Source of the DNA: Allomuricauda sp.
GTDB taxonomy: Bacteria; Bacteroidota; Bacteroidia; Flavobacteriales; Flavobacteriaceae
Assembly (NCBI RefSeq): GCF_028280385.1
Contig: NZ_JANQLX010000009.1
Coordinates: forward strand, 1 to 64,000
Length of the DNA stretch: 64,000 bases
Reading direction: 5' to 3'
Part shown: one piece after another, positions 44,643 through 54,628 of the stretch
Numbering within the stretch: the stretch's first letter is position 1
How the letters are laid out: every line of letters starts with the position of its first letter
The notes under the pieces: model-generated
What the model was told of the DNA's origin: nothing
Databases searched by the model: none
What the model saw: the letters and a program-made list of their open reading frames with translations, nothing else
Program-made: the position numbers and the translations under genes

Positions 44643-46469
44643 ATGAAAGCAAGGCATTGTCCACAACTTTATCGATTATCAAGGGAAATATCCCAAAGCT
44701 TTCTAAATCCGGACCCCTACTTTGGGCAAAAAGCCTACTTTTGGACAAAATTTTTAGCATTGAGGCGGCTAGTTTTTCTTATTTCCATGTTGACTGTTTT
44801 GCCGGTTTTGTCCCAAGAAGAACCGGAAAATACCCAGGGTAGGCAGATCAATATTGTGTATGGGGCCAACTTCACCAAGGATGAAGCTCAATTTCCCGGG
44901 GCCTCCATCTTTAGCAAGGATGATGAAAGACAGGTCCAATTTGAACATCAAGGGGCAGACCTCTGGTGCGACATCGCCATCTTTTATACCAAGGAAAATA
45001 GGCTCAAGGCCATAGGAAACATAAGGCTACAACAAGGAGACTCCATTGAGATGAACAGTGGTAAAATGGACTACGATGGGAACTCCAAACTGGCCAAGGC
45101 CTGGCAGAACGTTGATCTCTCCGATGGAAAAATGACCTTGACAACGGACACTCTTTATTTTGATCGTGAAAATCAATTGTCCTACTATCGTTCTGGTGGT
45201 AAGGTGGTGGATTCCGCCAATGTGCTCACAAGTGTAATCGGAAACTACTTTATGAAGCTAAAAAAGGTACAGTTCCGGAAAAATGTGCACATTGACAACC
45301 CCGAATACATCATTGACTCAGAGCAGTTGGACTATTACCGTCTGTCCAAAAATGCCTATATGTACGGCCCATCGACAATTACGGGCGAGGAATACAAAAT
45401 TTACTGTGAACGTGGGTTCTACGACACCACCATAGAGCGCGGCTATGGTGTAAAAAATACTAGAATAGATTACAATAACCGCATCATTGAGGGCGATAGC
45501 GTCTATTTTGACAAAACTTCTTCGTTTGCCTCGGCCACCAATAACATTAAAGTGACCGACACGGTAAACCAAGGGGTCATAAAGGCCCATTATGCGGAAG
45601 TGTTCAAAGAAAAGGACTCGGTATTCGCCACCAAGAGGGCCGTGGCCATCAATCTTGTACAACAGGATTCTCTTTACATTCACGGAGACACATTGATGGT
45701 GACCGGTAAACCGGAAAGCAGGATTGTACGGGCCTTTAGAAATGCGAAGTTCTACAAGACCGACCTGAGCGGAAAGTGTGATTCCATTCACTCCGAGGAA
45801 AAAACGGGAATCACGAAACTGATCACCAATCCCATCCTATGGAATTTGGACAATCAGATTACAGGAGATAGCATTCACCTAATTTCCGACTTGGAAACCG
45901 AGAAACTCGATTCCCTAAAAGTTTTGGAAAACGCCTTTATTATTTCGTTTGATACCATTGGGCAAAAAGGGTATAACCAAGCCAAGGGCAAGGATCTCTT
46001 TGGCAAGTTCATTGAAAATGAGCTCAAGATCATCGATTTGGTCAAAAATACCGAGGTCATCTACTATATGTACAATGACGACAACGAACTTATTGGAATT
46101 GACAAGACCATTTGCAGTAAAATAAGATTGCTTATGGCCAACAGTGATATTGAGGATATTACGTTTTTCGTGAATCCGGACGGGGACATATTTCCAGAAG
46201 CTGATTTTCCCGAAGAAAGTAGAAAATTAAAGGGTTTTATTTGGCGTGGCGATGAACGTATCCTTACCAAGGATGATATTTTTGATGATGACGATAACAA
46301 CGTTCAGTTGGTAAAAATTAGAGGCATAGACAATCCGGTAGACATTGATACAGAGGAACAGGAGCGCAGTGGCAACCTACCTTTGGACGAGGACCCAAAA
46401 CCAAATTCTGATGCCACACAACCTAAAAAAACCTCAGTTCCCAACAACGCCAAGCAGGAAGGACAGTAG
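44643..46469 (+). CDS. OstA/LptA-like protein
   Basis: The protein of up to 608 residues matches the OstA/LptA-type LPS-transport fold: repeated short beta strands over residues about 70-500 (QINIVYGANFTKDEAQFPGAS, then repeated KVVDSANVLTSVIGNYF and KMTLTTDTLYFDREN-type strands). The true start may be TTG 44760, which gives a signal peptide (RRLVFLISMLTVLPVLSQE); from ATG 44643 there is an odd 39-residue leader. It probably works in LPS export across the periplasm. Next to it lies an aminotransferase, a block I recall as conserved in the family. Confidence 0.85.
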   Translation: MKARHCPQLYRLSREISQSFLNPDPYFGQKAYFWTKFLALRRLVFLISMLTVLPVLSQEEPENTQGRQINIVYGANFTKDEAQFPGASIFSKDDERQVQFEHQGADLWCDIAIFYTKENRLKAIGNIRLQQGDSIEMNSGKMDYDGNSKLAKAWQNVDLSDGKMTLTTDTLYFDRENQLSYYRSGGKVVDSANVLTSVIGNYFMKLKKVQFRKNVHIDNPEYIIDSEQLDYYRLSKNAYMYGPSTITGEEYKIYCERGFYDTTIERGYGVKNTRIDYNNRIIEGDSVYFDKTSSFASATNNIKVTDTVNQGVIKAHYAEVFKEKDSVFATKRAVAINLVQQDSLYIHGDTLMVTGKPESRIVRAFRNAKFYKTDLSGKCDSIHSEEKTGITKLITNPILWNLDNQITGDSIHLISDLETEKLDSLKVLENAFIISFDTIGQKGYNQAKGKDLFGKFIENELKIIDLVKNTEVIYYMYNDDNELIGIDKTICSKIRLLMANSDIEDITFFVNPDGDIFPEADFPEESRKLKGFIWRGDERILTKDDIFDDDDNNVQLVKIRGIDNPVDIDTEEQERSGNLPLDEDPKPNSDATQPKKTSVPNNAKQEGQ

Positions 46470-46533
46470 TATTTCAAATAACAAACAACGCTGTCAATTG
46501 CCTATTGTTCATTGATTGTTGTAAACAGATAAT

Positions 46534-47727
46534 TTGAAACAGGATTTTCTCAAATATCAAGCGCAGACCACACCACACCCATTGGGTTTGGAAATTTCAC
46601 ATGCCAAGGGCAGCTACATCCATGATCAGGAAGGCAATGCACATCTTGATTTTGTGGCCGGGGTATCTGCATGTAGTTTGGGACACTGCCATCCCGCAGT
46701 TGTAAAAGCGGTGCAGGACCAGGCCGAACGATACATGCACGTTATGGTGTACGGAGAATATGTACAGCAACCAGCAGTGGAATACACCAAACTTTTGGCC
46801 TCCTATCTACCGAACAATTTGGAAACCACCTATTTGGTAAACTCCGGTACCGAAGCCATGGAAGGGGCCTTAAAACTGGCACGAAGACATACCGGCAGAA
46901 CCCAATTGCTGGCCGCAAAAAATGGATATCACGGAAATACCATGGGCAGTCTAAGTCTCATGGGATGGGAAGAACGCAAGGGTCCTTTTAGACCACTGGT
47001 GCCGGATGTTGCTTTTATCCAGTTCAATCTGGAGGAAGACCTGGCGAAAATTACCACCCGAACAGCTGCGGTAATTTTGGAGACCATTCAGGGTGGAGCC
47101 GGTTTTATTGAACCAAAAAATGACTATCTCTCCAAAGTTCGCAAACGTTGCGATGAAGTGGGAGCCCTTCTTATCCTTGACGAAATACAACCGGGATTTG
47201 GTCGCACCGGTAAACTATTTGCCTTTGAGCACTACAATTGCATCCCCGATATCCTGGTTATTGGAAAAGGCATGGCCTCTGGCCTTCCGGTGGGAGCCTT
47301 CGTTTCGTCTAAGAAAATCATGGATTCCCTTATGGATGCACCCAAATTGGGGCATATTACCACTTTTGGCGGTAATCCGGTAATAGCAGCTGCCAGCTTG
47401 GCAACCCTAAAGGAAATCACTGAAAGTCAACTCATTGAAAAAACACTTCTAAAAGAAAAGTTGTTCCGTTCCCTTTTGGTACACCCTTTGATTAATGAAA
47501 TAAGGGGCAAGGGACTTATGTTGGCCCTGATGTTCCAGCATAAGGAAATTGCTGATTTTTTGGTGCTGACCGCGGCAAAAAGGGGCTTGATTTTGTTTTG
47601 GCTGCTCTTTGAACCAAGGGCGGTGAGAATATCGCCACCGCTGACCATTTCAGAGCAAGAAATTGAACAGGGATGCGACCAAATCATCAGTATTTTAAAC
47701 GATTTTAATCCCGCTGCTGTTAACTAA
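46534..47727 (+). CDS. Class III pyridoxal-phosphate aminotransferase
   Basis: The 397-residue protein (TTG start) is a full class III aminotransferase: FVAGVSACSLGHCHPAVVKAV, LVNSGTEAMEGALKLARRHTG, YHGNTMGSLSLMG, LLILDEIQPGFGRTGKLFAFEH (PLP-contacting Asp) and LVIGKGMASGLPVGAFVSS with the PLP Lys. Relatives act on ornithine, 4-aminobutyrate or acetylornithine; substrate not resolved. Confidence 0.95.
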   Translation: MKQDFLKYQAQTTPHPLGLEISHAKGSYIHDQEGNAHLDFVAGVSACSLGHCHPAVVKAVQDQAERYMHVMVYGEYVQQPAVEYTKLLASYLPNNLETTYLVNSGTEAMEGALKLARRHTGRTQLLAAKNGYHGNTMGSLSLMGWEERKGPFRPLVPDVAFIQFNLEEDLAKITTRTAAVILETIQGGAGFIEPKNDYLSKVRKRCDEVGALLILDEIQPGFGRTGKLFAFEHYNCIPDILVIGKGMASGLPVGAFVSSKKIMDSLMDAPKLGHITTFGGNPVIAAASLATLKEITESQLIEKTLLKEKLFRSLLVHPLINEIRGKGLMLALMFQHKEIADFLVLTAAKRGLILFWLLFEPRAVRISPPLTISEQEIEQGCDQIISILNDFNPAAVN

Positions 47728-47752
47728 TTTGTTGATAACATACCCCAAAATC

Positions 47753-47790
47753 GGACTTTTCAATGGCCCCAAAGGGCTAATTTTAAGTCC
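47753..47790. other. Nested inverted repeats in the spacer before the TPR gene
   Basis: GGACTT (47753-47758) pairs with AAGTCC (47785-47790), and GCCC (47766-47769) with GGGC (47774-47777). The structure could be a terminator without a T-run or an RNA regulatory hairpin. Support is limited. Confidence 0.35.
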
Positions 47791-47813
47791 ATAGTTTAAC
47801 CAAACACGTTACT

Positions 47814-49214
47814 ATGGCGTTAGATTCTAACGAATTTCCTGACAAATCCATCAGCAAATTTGAGTCCATGCTCAAGACCGATGATGTGTATTTTTTTGAT
47901 GCGGAGGACTTCGAGGAAATCATTCACCATTACTTGAACAACGGTAAAATATCCCTTGGGAAAAAGGCCATCCAAATTGGATTGGAACAACATCCCAATT
48001 CCTTGGAACTAAAATTGCTTCGGGTAGAGGTCTTGGTTTTTGAAGATAAATATGAGGTTGCGGAACGTTTGTTGGACGAACTTCAGACCATAAATGCCCA
48101 TAACGAGGAAATCTATATCCAACGGGCCAATATCCAATCCAAGCAAGACAATCACCAAGAGGCGGTGAACCTTCTTTTGGAGGCACTTCATTTATCCGAG
48201 GATAATTTTGACATCCATTCCCTTTTGGGGATGGAATATCTGTTTTTGGACGACTATGAAAAGGCCAAGCGAAGCTTTATGCGGTGCATAGAGTTTGATG
48301 ATACCGATTATTCATCGCTATATAATGTGGTCTATTGCTTTGAGTTCCTAGAGGACTACGATGGGGCCATCCTCTTCCTCAATCAGTATTTGGAACGAAA
48401 TCCCTATTGCGAAGTAGCTTGGCACCAGTTGGGAAAAATCTACTATAGCAAAGACATGTTCGATGAGGCCTTGACCTCCTTTGATTTTGCAATCATTTCA
48501 GATGATTCCTTTATCGGTGCCTATTATGAAAAAGCCAAAGTCTTGGAAGTCATGGGCAGGTACAATGAGGCCATTGAAAATTACGAGACCACCATTTCCA
48601 TTGAAGACCCCACCTCACACGCCTATTTGCGCATAGGCCGCTGCCATGAGAAATTGGGAAACAATGATTTGGCCAAATATTACTATTACAACACGGTCCA
48701 CGAGGATCCCCTGTTGGATAAAGGCTGGATGGCCATAACCGATTTCCATTATAAAATGGAAAATTATGAAAAGGCCCTTTATTATATCAATAAGGCCATT
48801 AATATAGACGGTGAAAACCCCATTTACTGGAAAAGGAGTGCCAAAATCTATCTGGCACTGAAAAATTTTGATGAAGCCGACTTTGCCTACAAACAAACGG
48901 TAGACCTCGGGAATTATGAGTTGGATACTTGGCTCAACTGGTCCCATGTTTTAAGAAAGTTGAAGGACTACGGGTCAGCAATACAGGTCTTGGTGCAAGG
49001 TTTGGAATTTTATCCTGAAAATGCAGAAATGGTCTATAAACTGGCTGGGCTTTACCTCGAAAACAATGAAGTGCTCGAAGCCAAGGAAAAATTGGCCCAG
49101 GCCATGCACATGGATATTGAAAAATTGCAGCTTTTTGAAGAGGAATTCCCCAGTTTTCAAAAAGTGGCCTGGCTGAGAAACCTCGTTTCAGAAATAAAAA
49201 AGACATCTACCTAA
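47814..49214 (+). CDS. Tetratricopeptide-repeat protein
   Basis: The 466-residue protein is built of about ten TPR units (for example ALTSFDFAIISDDSFIGAYYEKAKVL, GRYNEAIENYETTISIEDPTSHAYLRIG, NYEKALYYINKAINIDGENPIYW). It has no signal peptide. It is probably a cytoplasmic protein-binding scaffold. It sits in the OstA-aminotransferase-DUF368-aroE block. Confidence 0.93.
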   Translation: MALDSNEFPDKSISKFESMLKTDDVYFFDAEDFEEIIHHYLNNGKISLGKKAIQIGLEQHPNSLELKLLRVEVLVFEDKYEVAERLLDELQTINAHNEEIYIQRANIQSKQDNHQEAVNLLLEALHLSEDNFDIHSLLGMEYLFLDDYEKAKRSFMRCIEFDDTDYSSLYNVVYCFEFLEDYDGAILFLNQYLERNPYCEVAWHQLGKIYYSKDMFDEALTSFDFAIISDDSFIGAYYEKAKVLEVMGRYNEAIENYETTISIEDPTSHAYLRIGRCHEKLGNNDLAKYYYYNTVHEDPLLDKGWMAITDFHYKMENYEKALYYINKAINIDGENPIYWKRSAKIYLALKNFDEADFAYKQTVDLGNYELDTWLNWSHVLRKLKDYGSAIQVLVQGLEFYPENAEMVYKLAGLYLENNEVLEAKEKLAQAMHMDIEKLQLFEEEFPSFQKVAWLRNLVSEIKKTST

Positions 49215-49239
49215 AAAAGAGGGCCTTACCCTATTTTTC

Positions 49240-50157
49240 ATGAAAGCAAGAAGATTGTCAGACTATGTGCTGGTGGCACTAAAAGGAATGGCCATGGGTG
49301 CCGCAGATGCGGTTCCTGGGGTATCTGGGGGCACCATAGCATTGGTCTCAGGTATTTATCAAGAGTTGGTGGAGACCATCAGCAATATCAGTCTAAAACT
49401 TTTTGAACCTCTTTTTAGGGGCAGGCTGGCCGAGTTTTGGAAAGCGGCCAATGGCAATTTTGTATTGGCCTTGGGAGCCGGAATCCTGATCAGTTATGTT
49501 TCCTTTATGAAAATGGCCAAATATTTACTGGAATACCACCCTATTCTAATTTGGTCGTTCTTCTTGGGGCTTATAGTGGCCAGTATTTGGTATATGGGCA
49601 AGCAGATACCCAATTGGAATCTATCTACCTTGTTGTTTCTTATTGCCGGTATTGGCCTGGGATACTTTTTGACCACCTTGCCGAGTGCCGAGGTCAACGA
49701 CAATCTATTTTACTTTTTTATCTGTGCCGCGGTGGCCATTTGCGCCATGATCTTGCCAGGAATCTCAGGTACCTTTATTCTGATTTTATTGGGAGCCTAC
49801 AGCACATTAAGTACCGCAATAGCCGAACTGGATATTAAAAAACTTCTGGTATTTGTTTCAGGTGCGGTAATCGGGCTACTAAGTTTTTCCAAGGTTTTAA
49901 AATGGTTGTTGCACAAATACCATACCCAGACCTTCGCTGTGCTAACGGGCCTGATCATAGGATCGATCAACCAGGTATGGCCTTGGAAAAAGGTATTGGA
50001 GACCAGGACCTATGGCGATAAAACCGTAGTGGTTTCCGATGTAAACGTTTGGCCCTCAGCCTTTGAAGGGGATAACCAGCTATTACCCGCCATAATCCTA
50101 GCAGTTGTAGGTTTTTCGCTTATTTTTATCCTGGAAAGAGCAGCTTCCAAAAAATAG
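49240..50157 (+). CDS. DUF368 protein (polyprenyl-phosphate transporter homologue), copy 1
   Basis: The 305-residue multi-pass membrane protein opens YVLVALKGMAMGAADAVPGVSGGTIALVSGIY, the DUF368 signature with the GxADxxPGxSGG motif, and repeats it as MILPGISGTFILILLG. DUF368 members (PopT type) were shown to recycle undecaprenyl phosphate across the membrane, so the protein probably returns the envelope lipid carrier. About eight helices. It is directly followed by a second paralogue. Confidence 0.93.
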   Translation: MKARRLSDYVLVALKGMAMGAADAVPGVSGGTIALVSGIYQELVETISNISLKLFEPLFRGRLAEFWKAANGNFVLALGAGILISYVSFMKMAKYLLEYHPILIWSFFLGLIVASIWYMGKQIPNWNLSTLLFLIAGIGLGYFLTTLPSAEVNDNLFYFFICAAVAICAMILPGISGTFILILLGAYSTLSTAIAELDIKKLLVFVSGAVIGLLSFSKVLKWLLHKYHTQTFAVLTGLIIGSINQVWPWKKVLETRTYGDKTVVVSDVNVWPSAFEGDNQLLPAIILAVVGFSLIFILERAASKK

Positions 50158-50174
50158 GTTAAACTTCAGCTCCC

Positions 50175-51212
50175 ATGCATCAGCCAAGAACATTTCTTGA
50201 CAATATTTTTTTGGTCATCAAGGGCCTGTGTATGGGTGCGGCCAACAAGGTCCCTGGGGTCTCTGGTGGCATCGTTGCCTTTGTGGCGGGGTTTTATGAG
50301 GAATTCATCTATTCCCTGCAAAAGATAAATGCAAAAGCCTTCAAATTGCTCTTCAACGGCCGGTTCAGAAGTTTTTATCGCTATACCAATGGGCGGTTTC
50401 TACTGTTGCTGATTTCTGGTATGCTGATCAGTTATTTTAGTGTATCCCGGGTGTTGGACTACTTTTTGGAGCAAAAGGAACTTTTTGTATGGGCCGGTTT
50501 TTTTGGAATGATTCTGGGCTCCATCTACTATATTGGGAAAGACTTCCACCATTGGAACAAACGCACGGTTACGGCGGGAATCATTGGTTTGGCGGTTGGG
50601 ATTTCCATTAGTTTTCTAAGTCCGGCCACGGAAAATGATAACTTGATATTTATCTTTTTTTGCGGAATTATCAGCGTTTCCGGAATGACATTGCCCGGGC
50701 TTTCGGGCTCCTTTATTCTTATTTTATTGGGCAATTATGTGCTATTGTTGGTAGATTCCGTAAATGCCCTTTACGATACGATTTCGGAAGTCTTGGGGGG
50801 TGATTTTGGTTTTTGGGACGACCCGAAACGCATGCAAACCCTAAAAATTTTGGCCGTTTTCACATTGGGATCTGCCACGGGACTGGTAACCTTTTCCCAT
50901 TTGCTGAGCTTTGTCCTCAAACATTACAAGAAAATATCCACTGCAGTTATCCTGGGCTTTATAACGGGATCCCTCGGCGTGCTCTGGCCATGGAAGGCAA
51001 CCATGTACAAAATGGATACGTTCAACAATCCCATGTTGGACAGTAATGGCGATAAAATAGTACTCAACTATAGACGGTACCTACCAGATATTTCAGATTC
51101 TGAAACCTGGTGGGCGGTGGTGTTTGTAATTCTTGGAATTTTGGTTTTATTACTCTTGGATTGGTATGGAAAAAATAGAAAGGAAAGAAAACAGGTTCGG
51201 ACTGCTAGGTAG
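50175..51212 (+). CDS. DUF368 protein (polyprenyl-phosphate transporter homologue), copy 2
   Basis: The 345-residue paralogue of the gene before it has the same motif in VIKGLCMGAANKVPGVSGGIVAFVAG and SGMTLPGLSGSFILILLGNYVLLL. In copy 2, Asn-Lys replaces Asp-Ala in the first motif (GAADAVPG becomes GAANKVPG). An insert of about 40 residues follows the second motif (LYDTISEVLGGDFGFWDDPKRM). It begins 17 bases after copy 1, so the pair is one operon. Divergence suggests different roles or a heterodimer. Confidence 0.93.
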   Translation: MHQPRTFLDNIFLVIKGLCMGAANKVPGVSGGIVAFVAGFYEEFIYSLQKINAKAFKLLFNGRFRSFYRYTNGRFLLLLISGMLISYFSVSRVLDYFLEQKELFVWAGFFGMILGSIYYIGKDFHHWNKRTVTAGIIGLAVGISISFLSPATENDNLIFIFFCGIISVSGMTLPGLSGSFILILLGNYVLLLVDSVNALYDTISEVLGGDFGFWDDPKRMQTLKILAVFTLGSATGLVTFSHLLSFVLKHYKKISTAVILGFITGSLGVLWPWKATMYKMDTFNNPMLDSNGDKIVLNYRRYLPDISDSETWWAVVFVILGILVLLLLDWYGKNRKERKQVRTAR

Positions 51213-51918
51213 AAACATTGGCTATTCTTTTTCCCAAGGGTATTTTACCCAAAAGTTTTTGGAGCTTGGGCTAACGGATTATAGTTATGGGAATTTTGAT
51301 ATTCCCAATATCGATTTATTCGAAGAATTGATTTCCACCAATTCCTTAAAGGGGATGAACGTCACCATTCCGTACAAAGAACAAGTAATACCCTTTTTGG
51401 CGGGAATGGATCCAAAAGCGAAGGCCATTGGAGCAGTGAACACGATCAAATTTGGTCCACAGGGACCTATTGGGTACAATACAGACTGCTATGGATTTCA
51501 AATGTCCCTGGAGCCTTATCTAAAACCGCACCATTCCAAAGCCCTCATATTGGGTACCGGCGGCGCATCCAAGGCCATTCGATTTGTACTGGATGAATTG
51601 GGAATTACACACAAATATGTATCCCGAAATCCGAAAGAAGGACAATTGACCTATGCAGACCTGGGCGAGGGTGTTATGGAGGAGCATACACTGGTCATCA
51701 ATTGTACACCCCTAGGGACCTTTCCTGATGTTTCTGAAAAACCAGATATCCCCTACTCACAAATTACCCAAAAACATTTGTTGTTCGACCTCATCTACAA
51801 TCCCGAAAAAACCACTTTTCTGACCTTGGGGGAAGCACAGGGAGCAACTATATGCAATGGGCTAAAAATGTTGGAATTTCAAGCTGAAAAAGCATGGGAG
51901 ATTTGGAATTCTCCCTGA
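51166..51918 (+). CDS. aroE: Shikimate dehydrogenase
   Basis: About 250 residues from the ATG at 51166, overlapping the DUF368 gene by 47 bases. AroE motifs: RFGLLGRNIGYSFSQGYFTQKF (shikimate-binding Ser), GMNVTIPYKEQVIPFLAGMDPKAKAIGAVNTI (catalytic Lys in NVTIPYK), the substrate Asp in YNTDCYGF, the nucleotide-binding loop ILGTGGASKAIRF, and LVINCTPLGTFP. It reduces 3-dehydroshikimate with NADPH in the aromatic amino acid pathway. Length is typical for this phylum. Confidence 0.95.
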   Translation: MEKIERKENRFGLLGRNIGYSFSQGYFTQKFLELGLTDYSYGNFDIPNIDLFEELISTNSLKGMNVTIPYKEQVIPFLAGMDPKAKAIGAVNTIKFGPQGPIGYNTDCYGFQMSLEPYLKPHHSKALILGTGGASKAIRFVLDELGITHKYVSRNPKEGQLTYADLGEGVMEEHTLVINCTPLGTFPDVSEKPDIPYSQITQKHLLFDLIYNPEKTTFLTLGEAQGATICNGLKMLEFQAEKAWEIWNSP

Positions 51919-52063
51919 ATAGTCCCGCCAGTCATAGCACACAATAGCGTCCAATTCGCTTAAAACCTGTACAAAAGAAGAATCACTACTTTTGTTATTG
52001 GGTAATTTAGTTGTTAACTTGGCTATAATTATCATCAATCGCAAAAAGGAAAACAAACTACGA

Positions 52064-54115
52064 ATGCAGGACAATGAACAAGAACTTCAGGAAACTGAAG
52101 GGGGTGGTACTGAGCAAAGTGCGGATATTGAAAAGACCATAACCAAAGATTCTCCCAATTCTGAGCCAAGCGCATCCGATGCAACAGTACAAGAAGAGAA
52201 AGATGAGGAGGCAAGTGAGGTGAAGGACGAAAACACCGTCGCTGAAACAGCGCCTGCATCCAAATCTGAAGAAGAAGATAAGGCTATAGAGGAAATAGAG
52301 GAATCGAACGCTGAAGATGCCGAAGATGTGGACAATGAAAAGCGACACCATATCCCCTTTCTGGACTACCATTCCATGTCCATGGAAAACTTGGTGGGTG
52401 AACTGCAGCGCCTGGTCAAGAACGAAAAGGTACAGGCCATTGGCAAGCATGTAAGTTCCATCAAGTACGAGTTTGACCAAAAATTCCAAGAGTTTTTAGA
52501 GCATAAAAAAGAAGAATTCGTTGCCAATGGCGGCAATGAAATCGATTTTAGATACAATTCCGTTGCCAAAAGGCAATTCAACGAGGTATTTGGGGAATAT
52601 CGTGAAAAACGCGACCAATACTACAAGGAACTGGAACGCAATCTTAAAAACAACCTACAACGGCGATTGGAGATCATAGAAGACCTCAAAGGCCTGGTCA
52701 ACGTTGAGGAAGACATCAATACCACTTACAAGAATTTTAAAGAACTCCAGGAAAATTGGCGAAATGCCGGTCCCGTGCCCAGAAACCACTACAATGATGT
52801 GTGGCGTACCTATCACCATCACATGGAGATTTTCTATGATTTTCTTCACCTAAACCGGGAACTGCGCGACCTTGATTTTAAGCACAACCTGGAAGAAAAG
52901 CTAAAGCTGGTGGAGCGGGCCGAAGCACTGGTAAATGAACCTGATTTGGGCAAAGCGTTCAGGGAGCTGCAGACCTTGCACAAGATTTGGAAGGAAGATA
53001 TTGGACCGGTCGCCAAGGAACAACGGGAAGAGGTTTGGGAGCGTTTTAGCAATGCCACCAAGGCCATGCACCAACGTAGACAAGAACACTACCATGAACT
53101 GGAAAAGGTCTACGAAAAGAACCTGGAAAAGAAAAACGAAATTATAGCCGGTATTGAGGCCATTGCGAACAATGTTTCCGATAACCACAGGGCATTGCAG
53201 CAACAGATCAAGGAAGTGGAAGCACTGCGCGATTCCTTTTTTAAGGCCGGTAAGGTTCCCCAAAAGGTGAACGAACAGACGTGGAGCTCCTTTAAAGAGG
53301 CCGTAAGGACCTTTAACCGCAACAAAAATGCCTTCTACAAGAGTCAGAAAAAGGAACAACTCGAAAATCTGGAGAAAAAGCGGGCGTTGCTCGGTTTGGC
53401 CCTAGCCTTAAAAGATAGTGATGACCGCGAAATGGCCACCCCGGAAATGAAGCGCATTCAAAGCGAATGGAAAAAAATTGGCCATGTCCCCAGAAAGTAT
53501 TCGGATAAAATCTGGAATGAGTTCAAAGATGCCTGTAACCACTACTTTAATCGTTTGCATGCCGAGAAGAATGAATCACAGAAGGAGGAGTATGAAAATT
53601 TAGAAAAGAAGATGGCTTGTTTGGATCGCCTAAAGGCCTTCCAGCTTACGGGTGATAACAAGAAGGATTTGGCAACGGTCAAAGCGTTCATTGCCGAGTG
53701 GAAATCCTTGGGTAGAATCCCCTACAACAAAAAGCACATAAATGGCAAATTCAACAAAATTGTTGATGCCCTATTTAGAAAATTAGGGGTTAGCAGACAG
53801 GAGTCCGAGCTGTTGCGATATGGGGACAAGATGAAGGAATTGGCCAAAACCGATGATGACCGCGCCATCAATAACGAGCGTACCTTTATAAGACGTAAGA
53901 TTGATGAGAGCAAAGCGGAAATCCGGCAATTGGAAAACAACCTTCAATTCTTCTCCAATGCATCGGAAGATAATCCCTTGGTGCAGGAAGTGATTAAGAA
54001 TATTGATAAGCACAAGGAAGCGTTGGAAACTTGGCAAGCCAAGTTGAAAAAACTGAACATCCTCAAAAACAACAGGAACAAAGAAGCGGACGAATCCAGT
54101 TCTGAAGAGGAATAG
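52064..54115 (+). CDS. DUF349 domain protein
   Basis: About 683 residues from the ATG at 52064; an in-frame TTG lies 24 codons upstream. The acidic, Glu/Ser-rich start (1-110) is followed by about seven DUF349 coiled-coil units, each with the W(R/K)xxGPVPR or (W)KxIGHVPR signature: NWRNAGPVPRNHYNDVW, WKEDIGPVAKEQREEVWERF, FKAGKVPQKVNEQTW, WKKIGHVPRKYSDKIWNEF and WKSLGRIPYNKK. The cytoplasmic role of DUF349 proteins is not settled. It is monocistronic between aroE and a convergent CBS gene. Confidence 0.93.
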   Translation: MQDNEQELQETEGGGTEQSADIEKTITKDSPNSEPSASDATVQEEKDEEASEVKDENTVAETAPASKSEEEDKAIEEIEESNAEDAEDVDNEKRHHIPFLDYHSMSMENLVGELQRLVKNEKVQAIGKHVSSIKYEFDQKFQEFLEHKKEEFVANGGNEIDFRYNSVAKRQFNEVFGEYREKRDQYYKELERNLKNNLQRRLEIIEDLKGLVNVEEDINTTYKNFKELQENWRNAGPVPRNHYNDVWRTYHHHMEIFYDFLHLNRELRDLDFKHNLEEKLKLVERAEALVNEPDLGKAFRELQTLHKIWKEDIGPVAKEQREEVWERFSNATKAMHQRRQEHYHELEKVYEKNLEKKNEIIAGIEAIANNVSDNHRALQQQIKEVEALRDSFFKAGKVPQKVNEQTWSSFKEAVRTFNRNKNAFYKSQKKEQLENLEKKRALLGLALALKDSDDREMATPEMKRIQSEWKKIGHVPRKYSDKIWNEFKDACNHYFNRLHAEKNESQKEEYENLEKKMACLDRLKAFQLTGDNKKDLATVKAFIAEWKSLGRIPYNKKHINGKFNKIVDALFRKLGVSRQESELLRYGDKMKELAKTDDDRAINNERTFIRRKIDESKAEIRQLENNLQFFSNASEDNPLVQEVIKNIDKHKEALETWQAKLKKLNILKNNRNKEADESSSEEE

Positions 54116-54137
54116 CCAGCTTCTTTATCTCGTTTTC

Positions 54138-54557
54138 CTAATACTGTTCCAGCAGATAATTGATAAGGTCCGTGGTGGTCACAATACCCACCAACTCACC
54201 GTCATCTACCACCGGAAGTGCATGAAATTCCTTGGCGGCCAAAAATTGCGCCACCTCCTTAATGGTCGTCTGTGAGGTCACACTGATCACATCCCTGACC
54301 ATTACCTGCGAAATGGTGAACATATTGTAGACCATGGTATCCACGCTCTCTTCATGCTCATCAACAGCATCCGCAAAACTGATTCGAAGCAAATCCGTGT
54401 AGCTTAGCATGCCCACAATTTGATTGCCCGATACCACGGGAATATGGCGAATTTTGTTCTTTTTGAAAAGCTCTTCAGCACTTACGAGGTCATCGCTGGT
54501 GGTCAGCGTAACCAGATCTCGGGTCATTATCTCGGAAACGGGTACTCTCTTTTTCAT
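54138..54557 (-). CDS. CBS domain protein
   Basis: The 139-residue protein has two CBS motifs, one from VSEIMTRDLVTLTTSDDLVSAEEL and one from VMVRDVISVTSQTTIKEVAQFL to ALPVVDDGELVGIVTTTDLINYLL. CBS pairs bind adenine nucleotides and act as sensors. It ends 22 bases after the convergent DUF349 gene. Confidence 0.93.
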   Translation of the reverse strand: MKKRVPVSEIMTRDLVTLTTSDDLVSAEELFKKNKIRHIPVVSGNQIVGMLSYTDLLRISFADAVDEHEESVDTMVYNMFTISQVMVRDVISVTSQTTIKEVAQFLAAKEFHALPVVDDGELVGIVTTTDLINYLLEQY

Positions 54558-54628
54558 GATATTTGGTTTAAGATTACCATGAAATTAGCCAGCTTCCGGA
54601 TCAAAAAGCATGATATTTGTCAGTTGGC

